Assembly (NCBI RefSeq): GCF_039539445.1
Contig: NZ_BAABDD010000014.1
Span: 71,890 to 135,889, forward strand
Direction of reading: 5' to 3'
DNA from: Salinactinospora qingdaonensis
GTDB lineage: Bacteria; Actinomycetota; Actinomycetes; Streptosporangiales; Streptosporangiaceae
DNA: 64,000 bases
Part shown: in pieces, positions 17,581 through 26,963 of the stretch
Numbering within the stretch: position 1 is the first letter of the stretch
Layout: each line of letters starts with the position of its first letter
The notes under the pieces: generated by a model
Seen by the model: only the letters and a program-made list of their open reading frames with translations
Database searches by the model: none
What the model was told of the DNA's origin: nothing
Program-made: the position numbers and the translations under genes

Positions 17581-18600
17581 TCACGTCCGCAGGGCCGCCC
17601 ACGTGTGCGCTGGCCCCGGATCGTCGGCGCGCTCGGTGGGCAGCACCCGGCCCAAGCGCGCCAGATGGTCCAGGGTGCGGGGCGTCAACCCGTCACCGGC
17701 CATGCCCGAACGCAATGCTTCCAGGATCTCGTGGTAGGCCGGGGTCGCCGGGCCGGTGCCGTTGAACTCGCGCCACCACTGCTCGTTGAGGTAGCTGGCT
17801 AGGGCGGAGGCCAGCGCGGCGTCGTCGGGCAGGCCCGATAGTGCGCTGACTTTGCCCCGCAGGCCGAGGGTGTCGAGCACGTGTTCCATGATCGCGCGCG
17901 AGGTCAGCGCGGGCAGGGTGCGGTTGCTCGCGGTGCTGACCGCATACGAGACAGGGGAGCGGTAACGCGGCGAGCGCCATACCGGAGCTTGGGCGATGTA
18001 GCCCAGCGTCGAGCGTAGGCTCGCGCCGCCGGTCAGTTCCACGCCGGAGACGCTGGCCAGGGCGTACATCCCGGTCGTGACCCCCTCGCTGGCGTTGAGT
18101 ACGCGCAGCAGGTCGCGGTCGGCCAGGCACACGTGCACATCCAGCACGGTGTCGGCGGTGAAGCGTTCGTCCATCAGCAGTTCGCCGTAGAAGTAGCCGT
18201 GGCCGTGCGGCCCGCATACGGCGATGTCGGCCCCGGCGATCCTGCCGCTGAGCATGGGAATCCAGGAGTCGACGCCGTTGGGGGGCTCGTAGTTGTAGTT
18301 GGCCAGTTTCATCCGCAGCGTCGCGGGGTTGCGGTTGGCGCCGTAGGCCAGGACGGGGAAGCGTTCGGCCAGCCCGGGCAGCCCTAGCCTGGCCAGGGCC
18401 GTCTCCAGCGGGATACGCCCCTGCGGGGCGTCGATTTCGTAGTGGCCGCCGGGGCCGTCGCCCACGATCGGCCGTACCGTGTCCTCGCACAGCAGGTAGG
18501 GTCCGCTGGGGCATTCCCCCGGGTAGGTCTCGGGGAATGTGCGGGCGGGCTTCCACCGGTCGATGGGGAAGCCGGGGACAGCGGGCGACGGGTCGGGCAT
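17581..18600 (-). CDS. Unknown protein, 339 residues
   Basis: I do not recognise the family with confidence. 'FPVLAYGANRNPATLRMKL' (about residues 82-100) and 'GYFYGELLMDERF' faintly recall gamma-glutamylcyclotransferase-like folds, where a YGxN loop binds substrate. No signal peptide or membrane helix. The start is ATG 18600 with an AGAGAAGAG site; the frame is open up to 18747 but the extra residues look noncoding. Convergent with the DUF574 gene, about 115 bp apart. Confidence 0.6.
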   Translation of the reverse strand: MPDPSPAVPGFPIDRWKPARTFPETYPGECPSGPYLLCEDTVRPIVGDGPGGHYEIDAPQGRIPLETALARLGLPGLAERFPVLAYGANRNPATLRMKLANYNYEPPNGVDSWIPMLSGRIAGADIAVCGPHGHGYFYGELLMDERFTADTVLDVHVCLADRDLLRVLNASEGVTTGMYALASVSGVELTGGASLRSTLGYIAQAPVWRSPRYRSPVSYAVSTASNRTLPALTSRAIMEHVLDTLGLRGKVSALSGLPDDAALASALASYLNEQWWREFNGTGPATPAYHEILEALRSGMAGDGLTPRTLDHLARLGRVLPTERADDPGPAHTWAALRT

Positions 18601-19044
18601 TAACGTCTCTTCTCTAGCGGTGGCGATCGCGGCGGGCAGCGCGCATCCCAGGGAAGGGGACGGGGCCACGGTGGAGAAGATACCTTCGCCGTGCTGAGGC
18701 CAAAAGGTGTCTGATGCCGCATGAGGGGCGCGGACGGCACGGCACACGACCTAAGCAAACGTGAAAATACCTAGTATTACTTTCGCTTCTAATGGTGCTG
18801 GATTCTTGTTTTCACGCTTCGTGTCTCCTTGATTGCATTTCTGGTGAAGGGTGTTGTTCTGAGGCGTGTGAGGGTGGGAAAGATCAACACTCCCCTTCCG
18901 TTGCCATTTTCCGTGAAAATGTGTGTCGTTCTCCGTCGCGCGTTCTACCATTAATCAGGCTGTGTCGAGTCACGGCGCCACGGGGCGGGGTGGGCGGCGG
19001 GACTGTACTGTTCGCGCACGGGGGGAGGGGAGGGTGGTTGTCTC
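18601..19044. promoter_or_regulatory. Divergent AT-rich intergenic region
   Basis: No gene is seen in these 444 bp. Bases 18750-18960 are AT-rich, including AAATACCTAGTATTACTTTC near 18765-18785, and lie between the divergent genes at 17581-18600 and 19045-19833. Promoters for both are expected here. Confidence 0.4.
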
Positions 19045-19833
19045 GTGGATGCTCAGGTCATCGTCGGTATATGTGCGGTCGTGGCGACCATAGTGGGCGC
19101 GTTGATCCAGCGCACGTGGAACTGGAACCGCGACCGAGCGCCGCGCCGCTCAGAGTCGTTGGAGTACGGCGCGATTCGCGAGGGATCGGCGTTCAGTGTT
19201 CATGATCTGGTTAAGGTCTTGGATCTTCGGGAGAGTCCCAGTCGGGGTGAGGAAACGACCGGCGTCGCACGGCTCACGGATTCCTACCTCATACGGCGCG
19301 AATCCAACGACGGCAATGGCGCCATTTTTCTCTACAGCACCAGCGGCGAGCTATCCGGAGAATGCGTAAGCCACCCCACGAAACATCAGTGGGGAGAATA
19401 CGCTTCCGGCCACATGGCGGTGAACCGGGTGATCGCCGTGGACTTGGAGCACCTCGCCGCGAAGAACATGGTGCGGGTGACCAACGAGATCGTTTTCCGG
19501 GGCGCCTACGACAAGCGCCCCCAAGAGACGTTCGAGACCCACATCGAGCGTCCGGTGCGCTCGCTGACTTTCGTGCTCATCTTCGATCCCGCCTACCCCT
19601 GCTCCAGCGCCACGGGCGAGGCCAAGCTCGGTCGCGGCCAACCCCGTCAGTTAACGGGTGAGCACCGTCCTCTCGTCACCCAGGAGGGCACGATGCTGTA
19701 CTGGCGCATCCTGCCCACCAAAGGCAAGTGGCTGCCCACCGAAGCCAACTACATTCTCAAATGGCAGTGGGGCCCCCGAAAGCCGGCTGCCGCCGAAGTC
19801 ACCCCCAGTTCCAGGGAAGCCGAGGGCTCTTAA
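19045..19833 (+). CDS. Membrane-anchored protein of unknown function
   Basis: A 262-residue protein with one N-terminal membrane helix ('VIVGICAVVATIVGALI', about residues 5-21) and the remainder predicted as a soluble domain with no family I can name. The tail (245-262) is low-complexity. GTG 19045 follows a G-rich stretch, GGGGAGGGTGG, that can serve as ribosome site. No operon partner; downstream lies repeat-rich noncoding DNA. Codon use looks normal for the window, so it is probably real. Confidence 0.6.
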   Translation: MDAQVIVGICAVVATIVGALIQRTWNWNRDRAPRRSESLEYGAIREGSAFSVHDLVKVLDLRESPSRGEETTGVARLTDSYLIRRESNDGNGAIFLYSTSGELSGECVSHPTKHQWGEYASGHMAVNRVIAVDLEHLAAKNMVRVTNEIVFRGAYDKRPQETFETHIERPVRSLTFVLIFDPAYPCSSATGEAKLGRGQPRQLTGEHRPLVTQEGTMLYWRILPTKGKWLPTEANYILKWQWGPRKPAAAEVTPSSREAEGS

Positions 19834-19931
19834 AGCGGTAGTGCCCCCCGGGGGTGCTTCTCTGGGTTTGTCACGCCGGGGGTGGGGTGTAGGTGGGTGT
19901 GTGTCGGGGGTGGGTGGGGGTGTTCGTCGTT

Positions 19932-20207
19932 CGCTCGTGCCTCGATCGCTTCGCGATCTCGGCAGCTTTGACGCATCGCTGTTGTGCCGGGTGCTGCTGG
20001 TGTGGGGGGTATGCCGGTGGGGTGGCGGCTGAGAACACGCCGGAACCCGCCGAGCCGCCCCGCTCCCGTGTGCCCGGTTGCGGTGGTGGTCTCGTTCCCG
20101 TCTGCCCGGTTACGGCGTCGGCCCCAGCCCCCGTCGTGACACCCGTGCCACCTCAGGCACAGCCCGCCCCGGGCTGCTGAGATCGCGCAGCGATCAAGGC
20201 ACGAGCG
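19932..20207. repeat. Inverted pair of the 35-bp palindromic element, short spacing
   Basis: Left copy 19932-19966 (minus) and right copy 20173-20207 (plus), with about 205 bp between. The copies carry loop variants GCTTCGC versus GCGCAGC. The region 19834-20362 has no supported gene and is otherwise G/C low-complexity. Unlike the other three pairs, clear CRISPR remnants are not evident next to it. Confidence 0.65.
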
Positions 20208-20292
20208 AGGAGAAACCCCGCATGCTCTCCCCAGACCGAAGCCACACCCCGCCACATTGCCCCCGGGGGGTCGGTCGGGCGCTGCACACGTG

Positions 20293-20328
20293 ACGGTGCC
20301 GCGAGCCGGGGCAGGCTCGCGGCACCGT
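20293..20328 (-). terminator. 15-bp stem hairpin after the ABC transporter operon
   Basis: ACGGTGCCGCGAGCC (20293-20307) pairs perfectly with GGCTCGCGGCACCGT (20314-20328) around a 6-nt loop. It lies about 35 bp past the stop of the ATPase gene, the end of the minus-strand operon. No T-tract, as is common for actinobacterial terminators. Confidence 0.65.
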
Positions 20329-20362
20329 TGAGAGACACCCGCCGGGCCGGTCGGCCCGTGGG

Positions 20363-21103
20363 TCAGGTGGCCACCAGGTCGAGTGCCTCGAAGCGGCGCA
20401 TGATGTCGGCGCGCGCCAGCGCCACCTCGTCGGAGGTAGCGTCGCGGGGGAAGGGCAGGTCCATGGTCACCTCCTCGACCAGGTGCCCGCCCTTGGCGAA
20501 CATCAAAATCCGGGTGGACAGCTCCACCGCCTCCGTGACGTCGTGCGTGACGAACAGGACGGTCTTCTTGGTGCGGGTCCACAGCTCGTGCAGCTCGCGC
20601 CGGAGCGAGCGCCCCGTGATCGCGTCCAGGTGGCTGAACGGCTCATCCATGAGCAACAGGTCGGGCTCGGTCGAAAACGCCCGGGCGATGCCGGCCCGCT
20701 GCTGCATACCCCCCGAGAGTTGGGAGGGGTATTGCTTGCCGGTATGGCCCAGCTCCACCATCTCCAGATAGCGCTGGCAGCGTTCGCGTGTCTCCTTGTC
20801 CCGCACGTCTTGCACGAACAGCAGGTTGTCCATGACCGTGCGCCACGGCAGCAGCCGCGCGGCCTGGAACACGTAGCCCAGTCGGGCCTGGCGTTCGCCT
20901 TCGGTGATCTCCAGCTTGCCCGAGGTCGCCGTCTCGATCCCCGAGAGGATGTTGAGCAGCGTGGACTTGCCGCAGCCGGACGGCCCGATGACGCTGACGA
21001 ACTCTTGGCCCGACACCTCAAAAGACACGTCGTTGAGGGCCACGACCTTGGAATCGTCGGTGATGAACTCCTTGCGCAGCTTCTCCAGTCGAATGGTTGC
21101 CAC
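20363..21103 (-). CDS. ABC importer ATPase, nitrate/sulfonate/taurine type
   Basis: A 246-residue ATPase that powers the importer encoded just upstream. Walker A 'GPSGCGKST' (40-48), signature 'LSGGMQQR' (129-136) and Walker B 'LLLMDEP' (149-155) are intact, with H-loop 'FVTHDVTEAVEL'. It is closest in pattern to SsuB/TauB/NrtD. GTG start with AAGGAAGGAG. One base separates it from the stop of the permease gene, so it is the last gene of a four-gene operon. Confidence 0.88.
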   Translation of the reverse strand: MATIRLEKLRKEFITDDSKVVALNDVSFEVSGQEFVSVIGPSGCGKSTLLNILSGIETATSGKLEITEGERQARLGYVFQAARLLPWRTVMDNLLFVQDVRDKETRERCQRYLEMVELGHTGKQYPSQLSGGMQQRAGIARAFSTEPDLLLMDEPFSHLDAITGRSLRRELHELWTRTKKTVLFVTHDVTEAVELSTRILMFAKGGHLVEEVTMDLPFPRDATSDEVALARADIMRRFEALDLVAT

Positions 21104-21104
21104 G

Positions 21105-21983
21105 TCAGGCTCCTTCCTTCGCCGGTGCTTCGCTGGCAGGTTCGGGGATCTCCCGGCTCGTGGTGGCGCGCCAGCGGAAGACGTAGTTGGACAGGCGACC
21201 GAACACGAGCCGTTCGATCAAGATGGCGACCAGGATGAAGAACAGGGCGTAGCCGACGATGCCCTGCGAGCGGTGCGCGTCGTACCAGAACTTGATGACC
21301 CAGCCCGCGCCCGAGGTGGAGGCCCACACCTCGGCCAGCACCAGCCCCTTCCAAGCGTTGGCGAAGCCATAGCGCAGAGCGGCGAAGAAGAACGGCATCA
21401 GCGACGGGAAGATCACGTGGCGGATCGTGCGCCAGCGCGAGACCCCGTAGGCGGCGCTCATGTCGAGCAGTTCCTTGGGCACGTTGCGCACACCTTCGGC
21501 GATGTTGATCACCACGAAGGTGACGGCGGCCAGCGTGACCGTGATCACCGGAGCGAGGTTGCCAAAGCCGAACCACATGCCGGCCACCAGCGCCCACACC
21601 AACGAGGGCATGGCCAGCCCGACCACGACGAAGTCGTGGAGGAAGTGCTCGACCGGCTTGTACATCCCCATCGCCAGCCCGATCGGGGTGCCGATAGCAA
21701 AGGCGATGGCCAGTCCCACGCCCAGCCGCTCGAAGCTCAGCCCGAACGACATGTACAGCGTCTCCGGTGCCACGGTGACCGCGCGCACCTCGTTCCACAT
21801 GAACTCCAGCACCTGAGCGGGCGGGGGAATCAGCTCGCTCGGGATGACCAACGTCGCCAACTGCCACGCCACCAGCAGCGAAATCCAGGACATGATCCGG
21901 GCGCTGCGGTTGGCCTTGAGCACGTTGACCAGCTTCGCGCCCGAGGAGGGCAGCGCCGGTCGCCGCAGGGTCGTAGCGCTCAC
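21105..21983 (-). CDS. ABC importer permease (SsuC-like), second permease
   Basis: A 292-residue BPD-type permease with about six membrane helices. The EAA loop reads 'MSAAYGVSRWRTIRHVIFPS', the site that contacts the ATPase. The start is GTG 21983, overlapping the first permease's stop by four bases (GTGA). The frame continues far upstream but only as shadow of the first permease. Two different permeases suggest a heterodimeric channel. Confidence 0.85.
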   Translation of the reverse strand: MSATTLRRPALPSSGAKLVNVLKANRSARIMSWISLLVAWQLATLVIPSELIPPPAQVLEFMWNEVRAVTVAPETLYMSFGLSFERLGVGLAIAFAIGTPIGLAMGMYKPVEHFLHDFVVVGLAMPSLVWALVAGMWFGFGNLAPVITVTLAAVTFVVINIAEGVRNVPKELLDMSAAYGVSRWRTIRHVIFPSLMPFFFAALRYGFANAWKGLVLAEVWASTSGAGWVIKFWYDAHRSQGIVGYALFFILVAILIERLVFGRLSNYVFRWRATTSREIPEPASEAPAKEGA

Positions 21984-22843
21984 TTGGCCACCTCCGGGCG
22001 CCATTTGAGGACGCGCTTCATCTGGCGCTGCAACACCACGCGTTCCAGGAACAGCGCGAAAGCGAAGAACAGCAGCACCCAGGCGAGGAAGCCCGTCATG
22101 GAGAACGACTGGAACTCGCGGCGCATCATGAACCCGATGCCGGCGGTGCCCACGATCACCTCGGTGAGGGTGGCGATCTTCCAGGCGATGGAGAAGCCGT
22201 AGCGCACCGCGGTGAAGAAGAACGGCGCCAGGAACGGGATGAAGACATGGCGCACGATCTGCCAGCGCGACCTGCGGTAGGCCCGGGCCATGCTCACCAG
22301 GTCCTCGGGCATCGCCTTGACGCCCTCCACGACGTTGACCGTCACATAGGAGATCGAGGTGATGATCACCGCCACGATCGGCCCCAGTTGCCCCAGGCCG
22401 AAGACCATCGCGGTCAGCAGGGCAAACACCAGACCGGGGGTGGTCAGCGTGGCCATGACCCAGTCGCCGAAGAACGACTCCCACCAGCGGCTCCGCCCGA
22501 TGAGCATGCCCAGAGCCGCGCCGAGCACGTAGGCGACGGTGAACCCGATGGCGATCGTCGACAGCGTGGCGCCGAAGTGGACCCACACCTCGCCGGAGAC
22601 GATGATGTCGCGCATCTTCTCCAAGATCGCCAGCGGCGGTGGGACGATGAAGTCCGCCACCAGGAAGCTGGAGGCGAACTGCCACAGCCCGAAGAAGAAG
22701 ACGTAGCCGCTGATGCGCCAGAACCAACGGCTACGCCGCTCGGCCCGCTGTTGTTGCCGCAGTTGCGCGTTGAGTTGCGCCTTCTCGTCGCTCTCTTGAG
22801 GCGAGGAGCTGGCGTCTGGCGATTCCACTGCGTTTGTTGCCAT
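21980..22843 (-). CDS. ABC importer permease (SsuC-like), first permease
   Basis: A 287-residue permease with a charged cytoplasmic N-terminus (residues 1-45) and six predicted helices. The ATPase-contact loop 'MARAYRRSRWQIVRHVFIPF' is present. ATG 22843 is preferred to GTG 22849 because GGAGG lies five bases before the ATG and overlaps the GTG. It pairs with the second permease by a four-base gene overlap. Confidence 0.83.
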   Translation of the reverse strand: MATNAVESPDASSSPQESDEKAQLNAQLRQQQRAERRSRWFWRISGYVFFFGLWQFASSFLVADFIVPPPLAILEKMRDIIVSGEVWVHFGATLSTIAIGFTVAYVLGAALGMLIGRSRWWESFFGDWVMATLTTPGLVFALLTAMVFGLGQLGPIVAVIITSISYVTVNVVEGVKAMPEDLVSMARAYRRSRWQIVRHVFIPFLAPFFFTAVRYGFSIAWKIATLTEVIVGTAGIGFMMRREFQSFSMTGFLAWVLLFFAFALFLERVVLQRQMKRVLKWRPEVAK

Positions 22844-22870
22844 ACCCACCTCCGCGGGGGTCCGGGGCCG

Positions 22871-23971
22871 TCAGCCAAGCTCCGGCGGGTCGACCGCCTC
22901 GTAGCGGGGAACCGGCGCGTCTTCTTCCATGAATCCGCTGTCCTTCATGAAGTCGTACAGCGACGTTTCGCCCTCGATCCAGTCCTGGTCCAGGTAAACC
23001 GTGTCCACGAACCAGTCGTGTTCGCTGAGGTAGTCGTCCATGGCCTGAATGTCGGCCTCTTCCTCCACCGCGAAGTGCTGCGGGAAGTCGCGGATGATCT
23101 GGGTGCGGTCGCTCTCCCAGAGCTTGATGCCCTCCTCCCACATGGCCAGGAAGAGGGCAGCCTGCTCCCGGTTGTTCTCGAACCACTCCTCGGTGGCGGT
23201 GAACATGTTGCCCATGACGCCCCGGTGCTCGGAGCCGCGGACTTCGCCGTAGATCTGGTAAGGCAGCTTGTTGTCGTAGAGCACCCGGAGCCGGTCTTGG
23301 CGCAGCAGGCTGATCGCGGCTTCGGGAATGACCAGGGCGGCCTCGATGTCGCCGCGATCGACGTGCTCGGCCATGACGAAGTGGTCCTCGACCACCAGTT
23401 CGTAGTCCCCACTGCCGACCTGGAAGTCCAGGTCGTGGAGCTCGCGGGCGAACATGCCCCACACCAGCGTCGACGACACCGCGCTGGGCACGCCGATGCG
23501 TGAACCCTTGGGGATGTCGGCCAGCGTCTGGTAGGGCTTGTCGGTCTTGACGATGGGGGTGATGCGCAGCAGGTTGTACTTGCCGAAGGTGACCGTCTTG
23601 ATGCCGGTCTCCTCTTCCAGCAGCGGCAGCTCGTAGCTGGCCGTGGAGACGATGTCGCCGTGACCGCCGGCGAAGTAGGCGAACTCGTCCCACGTTGAGG
23701 AAGTCTCGATGACCAGGCCGTGCTCTTTTTCGAACTTCTCCTGCACGCCCTGCTGCAACATGTAGTCCCATACCGGGTCCGGGGCGAAGGAGAAGCGCAC
23801 CGGGGCCAGCGAACCGCCGCCTCCGCTGCTCTGTCCCTGGCCGCTGAGCATGCACGAGCTGAGGCTGGGCGCCAGCGCCACGGCGGCGCCGCCGATCGCG
23901 GCGCTGCGCAGGAAGTCCCGCCGTCCCAGCGCGGTCGAGCCGGTGCCCCCACGGGATGATCTGTTCCTCAT
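22871..23971 (-). CDS. Tat-exported substrate-binding lipoprotein, NMT1/SsuA-like
   Basis: A 366-residue periplasmic-type binding protein. A twin-arginine motif 'RRDFLR' (17-22) and lipobox 'LSSC' with C40 predict export as a folded lipoprotein. The mature part ('VRFSFAPDPVWDYMLQQGV', 'DIPKGSRIGVPSAVSSTLVW') follows the NMT1/SsuA pattern of aliphatic sulfonate, nitrate, or pyrimidine-precursor receptors. It is the first gene of the operon. The ligand is unknown. Confidence 0.83.
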   Translation of the reverse strand: MRNRSSRGGTGSTALGRRDFLRSAAIGGAAVALAPSLSSCMLSGQGQSSGGGGSLAPVRFSFAPDPVWDYMLQQGVQEKFEKEHGLVIETSSTWDEFAYFAGGHGDIVSTASYELPLLEEETGIKTVTFGKYNLLRITPIVKTDKPYQTLADIPKGSRIGVPSAVSSTLVWGMFARELHDLDFQVGSGDYELVVEDHFVMAEHVDRGDIEAALVIPEAAISLLRQDRLRVLYDNKLPYQIYGEVRGSEHRGVMGNMFTATEEWFENNREQAALFLAMWEEGIKLWESDRTQIIRDFPQHFAVEEEADIQAMDDYLSEHDWFVDTVYLDQDWIEGETSLYDFMKDSGFMEEDAPVPRYEAVDPPELG

Positions 23972-24236
23972 GTCAGTTCGCCCCTTTCAGGCGCCCCGGC
24001 CGCCAGACAGGGACGATAAAATTGATAAAATAAAATATAGGTTGGCTATTGGGTCGTTGGGCTTTCAACGACATCTCCCTTTAGCTGGCTGGTCACAGCC
24101 ACGTCGGTGGTTGCCCGACCGAGAGCGGCGGTGGGGCGGAAAGCGCGGTTGCCAATGCGTCTGATCCGCTTCCACCGCTCAGCTCAACGGCGATCAGGTG
24201 GCACAGGTGGCGGAATCTGGACCGAAGAGTCGTTGC
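23972..24236 (-). promoter_or_regulatory. AT-rich promoter region of the ABC operon with inverted repeat
   Basis: Bases 24013-24045 are strikingly A/T-rich and precede the operon on the minus strand. Just beyond lies a perfect inverted repeat GTCGTTG-6-CAACGAC (24053-24072), a candidate operator. No gene fits in this gap. Confidence 0.45.
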
Positions 24237-25733
24237 TCAGGAGTAGCGCAGCTCGTCGGCTGTACCGAACCAGTCGAACGACTCGTCACTGGTGTTGACG
24301 ATGGTGCTCTTCGGGCGGGTGTAGGAGTGGTAGGCCGCGATACCGTTCTCGCGGTCCATCCCACTGTCTTTGACCCCACCCCAGGGCGAGGCGGGGTCGA
24401 TGCGGTGGTGGTCGTTGACCCACACGATCCCCGCGTCGATCCGGTCGGCCACGCGGTGGGCGCGGCCCAGGTGCCGGGTCCACACTGAGGCGGCCAGACC
24501 GAACGGGGTGTCGTTGGCCAGGCGCACGGCCTCGGCTTCGTCGTCGAAAGCGGTGACCACGGTGACGGGGCCGAAGATCTCTTCGTGCCACACCGTCATG
24601 TCGGGGGTGACATCGGCCAGGACGGTCGGGGGGTAGTAGTGGCCGCGGTCCAACGGCGGGTCGTCACAGGGACGGCCGCCGCACAGCACCGTGGCTCCCT
24701 CTTCCTGGGCGCGCGCCACGGCCGCGGCGACACGCTCGAGTTGCTCTCGGGAGGACAACGGGCCGACCTGGGTGTCGGCGCTCATCGGCTCGCCTACGCG
24801 CAGCCCGGCGGCGCGTTCGACGAAGGCGTCGGTCACCCGCTGGTAGGCCGAACGCTGGACGAGCAGCCTCGCCCCCTGCACACACGTCTGCCCTGTGGCG
24901 ATGAAGGCGGCGAACGCGGCGGCAGCCGCCGCCCGCTCGGTGTCGACGTCGTCGAACACCACCACGGGTGCCTTCCCGCCGAGTTCGGCGGTGACCGGGG
25001 TCAGGTTCTGTCCCGCCGCGGCCGCCACCCGCCGGCCCGTGACCGTTCCGCCGGTGAAGTCCACCCGGGCAAGGCCAGGATGTTCGCCCAGCGCTTTGCC
25101 CGCCGTGGCGCCCCAGCCGGGAACGACGTTGACCACTCCCGGTGGCACCCCCGCCTCCTCGCAGATCGCGGCGAGTTCGAGTGGAGCCAGGGGAGCGTAC
25201 TCCGAGGGTTTGACGACGACGCTGTTACCGGCGGCGATGGCCGCCGACAGCTTCTTCGTGGTGATCAACAACGGGTGGTTCCACGGGGTCACCAACCCCG
25301 CGACACCGATGGGCACCCGCTGCACGTAGTTGAGGTGCTGGCCCCCGAAGTCGGGGATGGTGCCTTCGACCGTCTGGGCCAGGGACCCAAAGTATTCGAA
25401 CCATTCGGGAACGCGGGCCAGTTGGGCCCGCATCTCCCGCAGGGGTCGGCCGATCTGGCGCGTCTCCAGCTCGGCGAGTTCTTCGATGCGCTCGCTTAGA
25501 AGCTGGGCTACCCGCTGGAGGGTGCGCGCACGGTCGCGCCCGCGCAGCCGTGACCACCGGCCGTCGGCGACCGCTTGGCTGGCCGCCGCCACCGCGGCGG
25601 CGACGTCTTCGGAGGTCGCGGCTGCGACCTCGCACATGACGCTGCCATCGGCTGGATTCTCCACCGAAAACGTGGCGTGGTCGCTGGCGACCCTGTCTTT
25701 CCCGTCGATGTGGAGCCGGTAGAAGTTCTCCAT
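24237..25733 (-). CDS. Aldehyde dehydrogenase (betaine-aldehyde/hydroxymuconate type)
   Basis: A 498-residue NAD(P)-dependent aldehyde dehydrogenase with all catalytic residues: N152 in 'PWNHP', E250 in 'VTAELGGKAP' and C284 in 'GQTCVQG'. It oxidises an aldehyde to the carboxylate. Within this catabolic island it probably handles an aldehyde released by a decarboxylase or thiamine-diphosphate enzyme, but that is inference. ATG 25733 with GAAAGG upstream. A strong hairpin (25781-25822) separates it from the cupin gene ahead of it. Confidence 0.9.
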   Translation of the reverse strand: MENFYRLHIDGKDRVASDHATFSVENPADGSVMCEVAAATSEDVAAAVAAASQAVADGRWSRLRGRDRARTLQRVAQLLSERIEELAELETRQIGRPLREMRAQLARVPEWFEYFGSLAQTVEGTIPDFGGQHLNYVQRVPIGVAGLVTPWNHPLLITTKKLSAAIAAGNSVVVKPSEYAPLAPLELAAICEEAGVPPGVVNVVPGWGATAGKALGEHPGLARVDFTGGTVTGRRVAAAAGQNLTPVTAELGGKAPVVVFDDVDTERAAAAAAFAAFIATGQTCVQGARLLVQRSAYQRVTDAFVERAAGLRVGEPMSADTQVGPLSSREQLERVAAAVARAQEEGATVLCGGRPCDDPPLDRGHYYPPTVLADVTPDMTVWHEEIFGPVTVVTAFDDEAEAVRLANDTPFGLAASVWTRHLGRAHRVADRIDAGIVWVNDHHRIDPASPWGGVKDSGMDRENGIAAYHSYTRPKSTIVNTSDESFDWFGTADELRYS

Positions 25734-25780
25734 GCGAGGGTGCCTTTCCGTCGTGAGCCGCCTGGCCGGATTGCCGGTGC

Positions 25781-25822
25781 CGGCCCCGCGCTCGCACGCC
25801 GGTGCGTGCGAGCGCGGGGCCG
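25781..25822 (-). terminator. 19-bp perfect stem hairpin between cupin and aldehyde dehydrogenase
   Basis: CGGCCCCGCGCTCGCACGC (25781-25799) and its exact reverse complement (25804-25822) flank a four-base loop. It lies 46 bp after the cupin stop and 47 bp before the dehydrogenase start, both on the minus strand. It should terminate or attenuate cupin transcription. Confidence 0.7.
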
Positions 25823-25868
25823 TCGTTACAGGGGCGATCGACAGCGTCTCGGTTTTCGCTCGCTTACG

Positions 25869-26219
25869 TCAGGTGAGGTTGCCCGTCGCCTCGTAATTGG
25901 GGTCGACGAGATTCTTGAAGGACAGTGCGACCGTGTCCTCCTTGGCCATGACGGAGTGGGGCGCGTTGGACGGATGGAAGCTTCCCTCGCCGGGGTGCAC
26001 CTCGTAGGTCTCACCGTCGACCGTCACCTCCAGGCAGCCTTCAAGGATGTAGAAGACCTGCTCTTCGGGGTGGTGATGGGTGGCGGCGCCGTGGCCTTTC
26101 TGGAAACGGATCTTGGTGATCTCGATCTTGTCGCTGCGCAGCACCTGTCCCTGGCCAGTGGAGTAGTGACTGGCCACCATGTTGCCGGCGTCCTTTTCCG
26201 GGAAGCTGATATGGCTCAT
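25869..26219 (-). CDS. Small cupin-domain protein
   Basis: A 116-residue single-cupin protein. The metal-binding motif 'GHGAATHHHPEEQVFYILEG' gives His-His and Glu ligands, and 'PGEGSFHPSNAPHSV' the second conserved motif. Such proteins are isomerases, dioxygenases or sensors, so function is open. A relative lies at 38781-39116 in the same island. ATG follows GAGAAGG. First gene of the minus-strand arm; its promoter lies in 26220-26450. Confidence 0.8.
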   Translation of the reverse strand: MSHISFPEKDAGNMVASHYSTGQGQVLRSDKIEITKIRFQKGHGAATHHHPEEQVFYILEGCLEVTVDGETYEVHPGEGSFHPSNAPHSVMAKEDTVALSFKNLVDPNYEATGNLT

Positions 26220-26963
26220 TGCCTTCTCTCAGGGGTGATCGCATCCGAGATGACACTGTCTGTGGGTGACCGCCGGCGGCGAGCCGCGAAGCGATCGACC
26301 TGGCCCGTGCCGCTGTGCGGGCATCGGGGGCGTCTGTTGTTTCCGGACCGGGTGAAGCGCGTGGCTCCTGTGATCGTTACGACGCGCACTGGAGACCTCG
26401 GTCACATAGGACTATATATGATGCTTAATGCATTGTGAAGGTGTTGTCCGTCCATCACATCCGCGACCGCGCCGTCTCGGCCTGGGGTGGCCGATACGGC
26501 GAACCCCTCGCGGGCGCGCCCGCGAGGGGTTCGCGGGAAGAGCAACCTTTTCCCACGTCACGAGCTTATGTGCCCTGTCGAGGCCATGGTGGGGAGCAGA
26601 TATGAGTCCGACCGGGGTCCGGAGCGGGACGGGCGCGGCCGGCGGCCGTCGTGGCGGGGTGTGACCGGCTCGTCGCGCCCACACGCTGCCGATCCTGCCG
26701 GGGCACTACGCCGTCGTTGCGTTCCTGGGCTGGCGAATGGGCCGGCACAGGGGAGGAAACAGCGGGCCGACGTGCGCGCTCGCGGTCTGCTCGCCGGCGG
26801 CGGCTCGACCGCACCCTCACCCGCAGCATCGCTGAAATGCTCTTGACATCTTATAGTTTGCACTACATAGTCGCTGTACTGATCACCGTTTCCGGTCTCA
26901 GCTCCTGTGAGTAACGCACGGCACTGTTTTCCGCCACGCAATTGGCCATGAGGAGGAGTGCCA
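26220..26963. promoter_or_regulatory. Divergent control region between cupin and TctC
   Basis: These 744 bp have no convincing gene. AT-rich islands occur at 26403-26440 (ACTATATATGATGCTTAATG) and 26840-26880. TTGACA (26843-26848) and CATAGT (26866-26871), 17 bp apart, resemble a sigma-70 promoter reading toward tctC. A 36-bp perfect palindrome lies between the two islands. Confidence 0.5.
26499..26534. repeat. 36-bp perfect palindrome in the divergent control region
   Basis: Two 18-bp arms meet with no loop: the left arm is GCGAACCCCTCGCGGGCG and the right arm its exact reverse complement. It could form a long hairpin/cruciform, terminate transcription from either side, or bind a dimeric regulator. 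Confidence 0.75.

Noticed and set aside
19841..19928. Possible CRISPR remnants before the inverted pair at 20 kb (GTGCCCCCCGGGGGTGC)
   Set aside because: One half-match only and no 61-bp companion; G-rich low complexity can explain it.
21984..22727. N-terminal extension of the second permease
   Set aside because: It is the wrong frame of the first permease gene; the GTGA overlap at 21980-21983 defines the real start.
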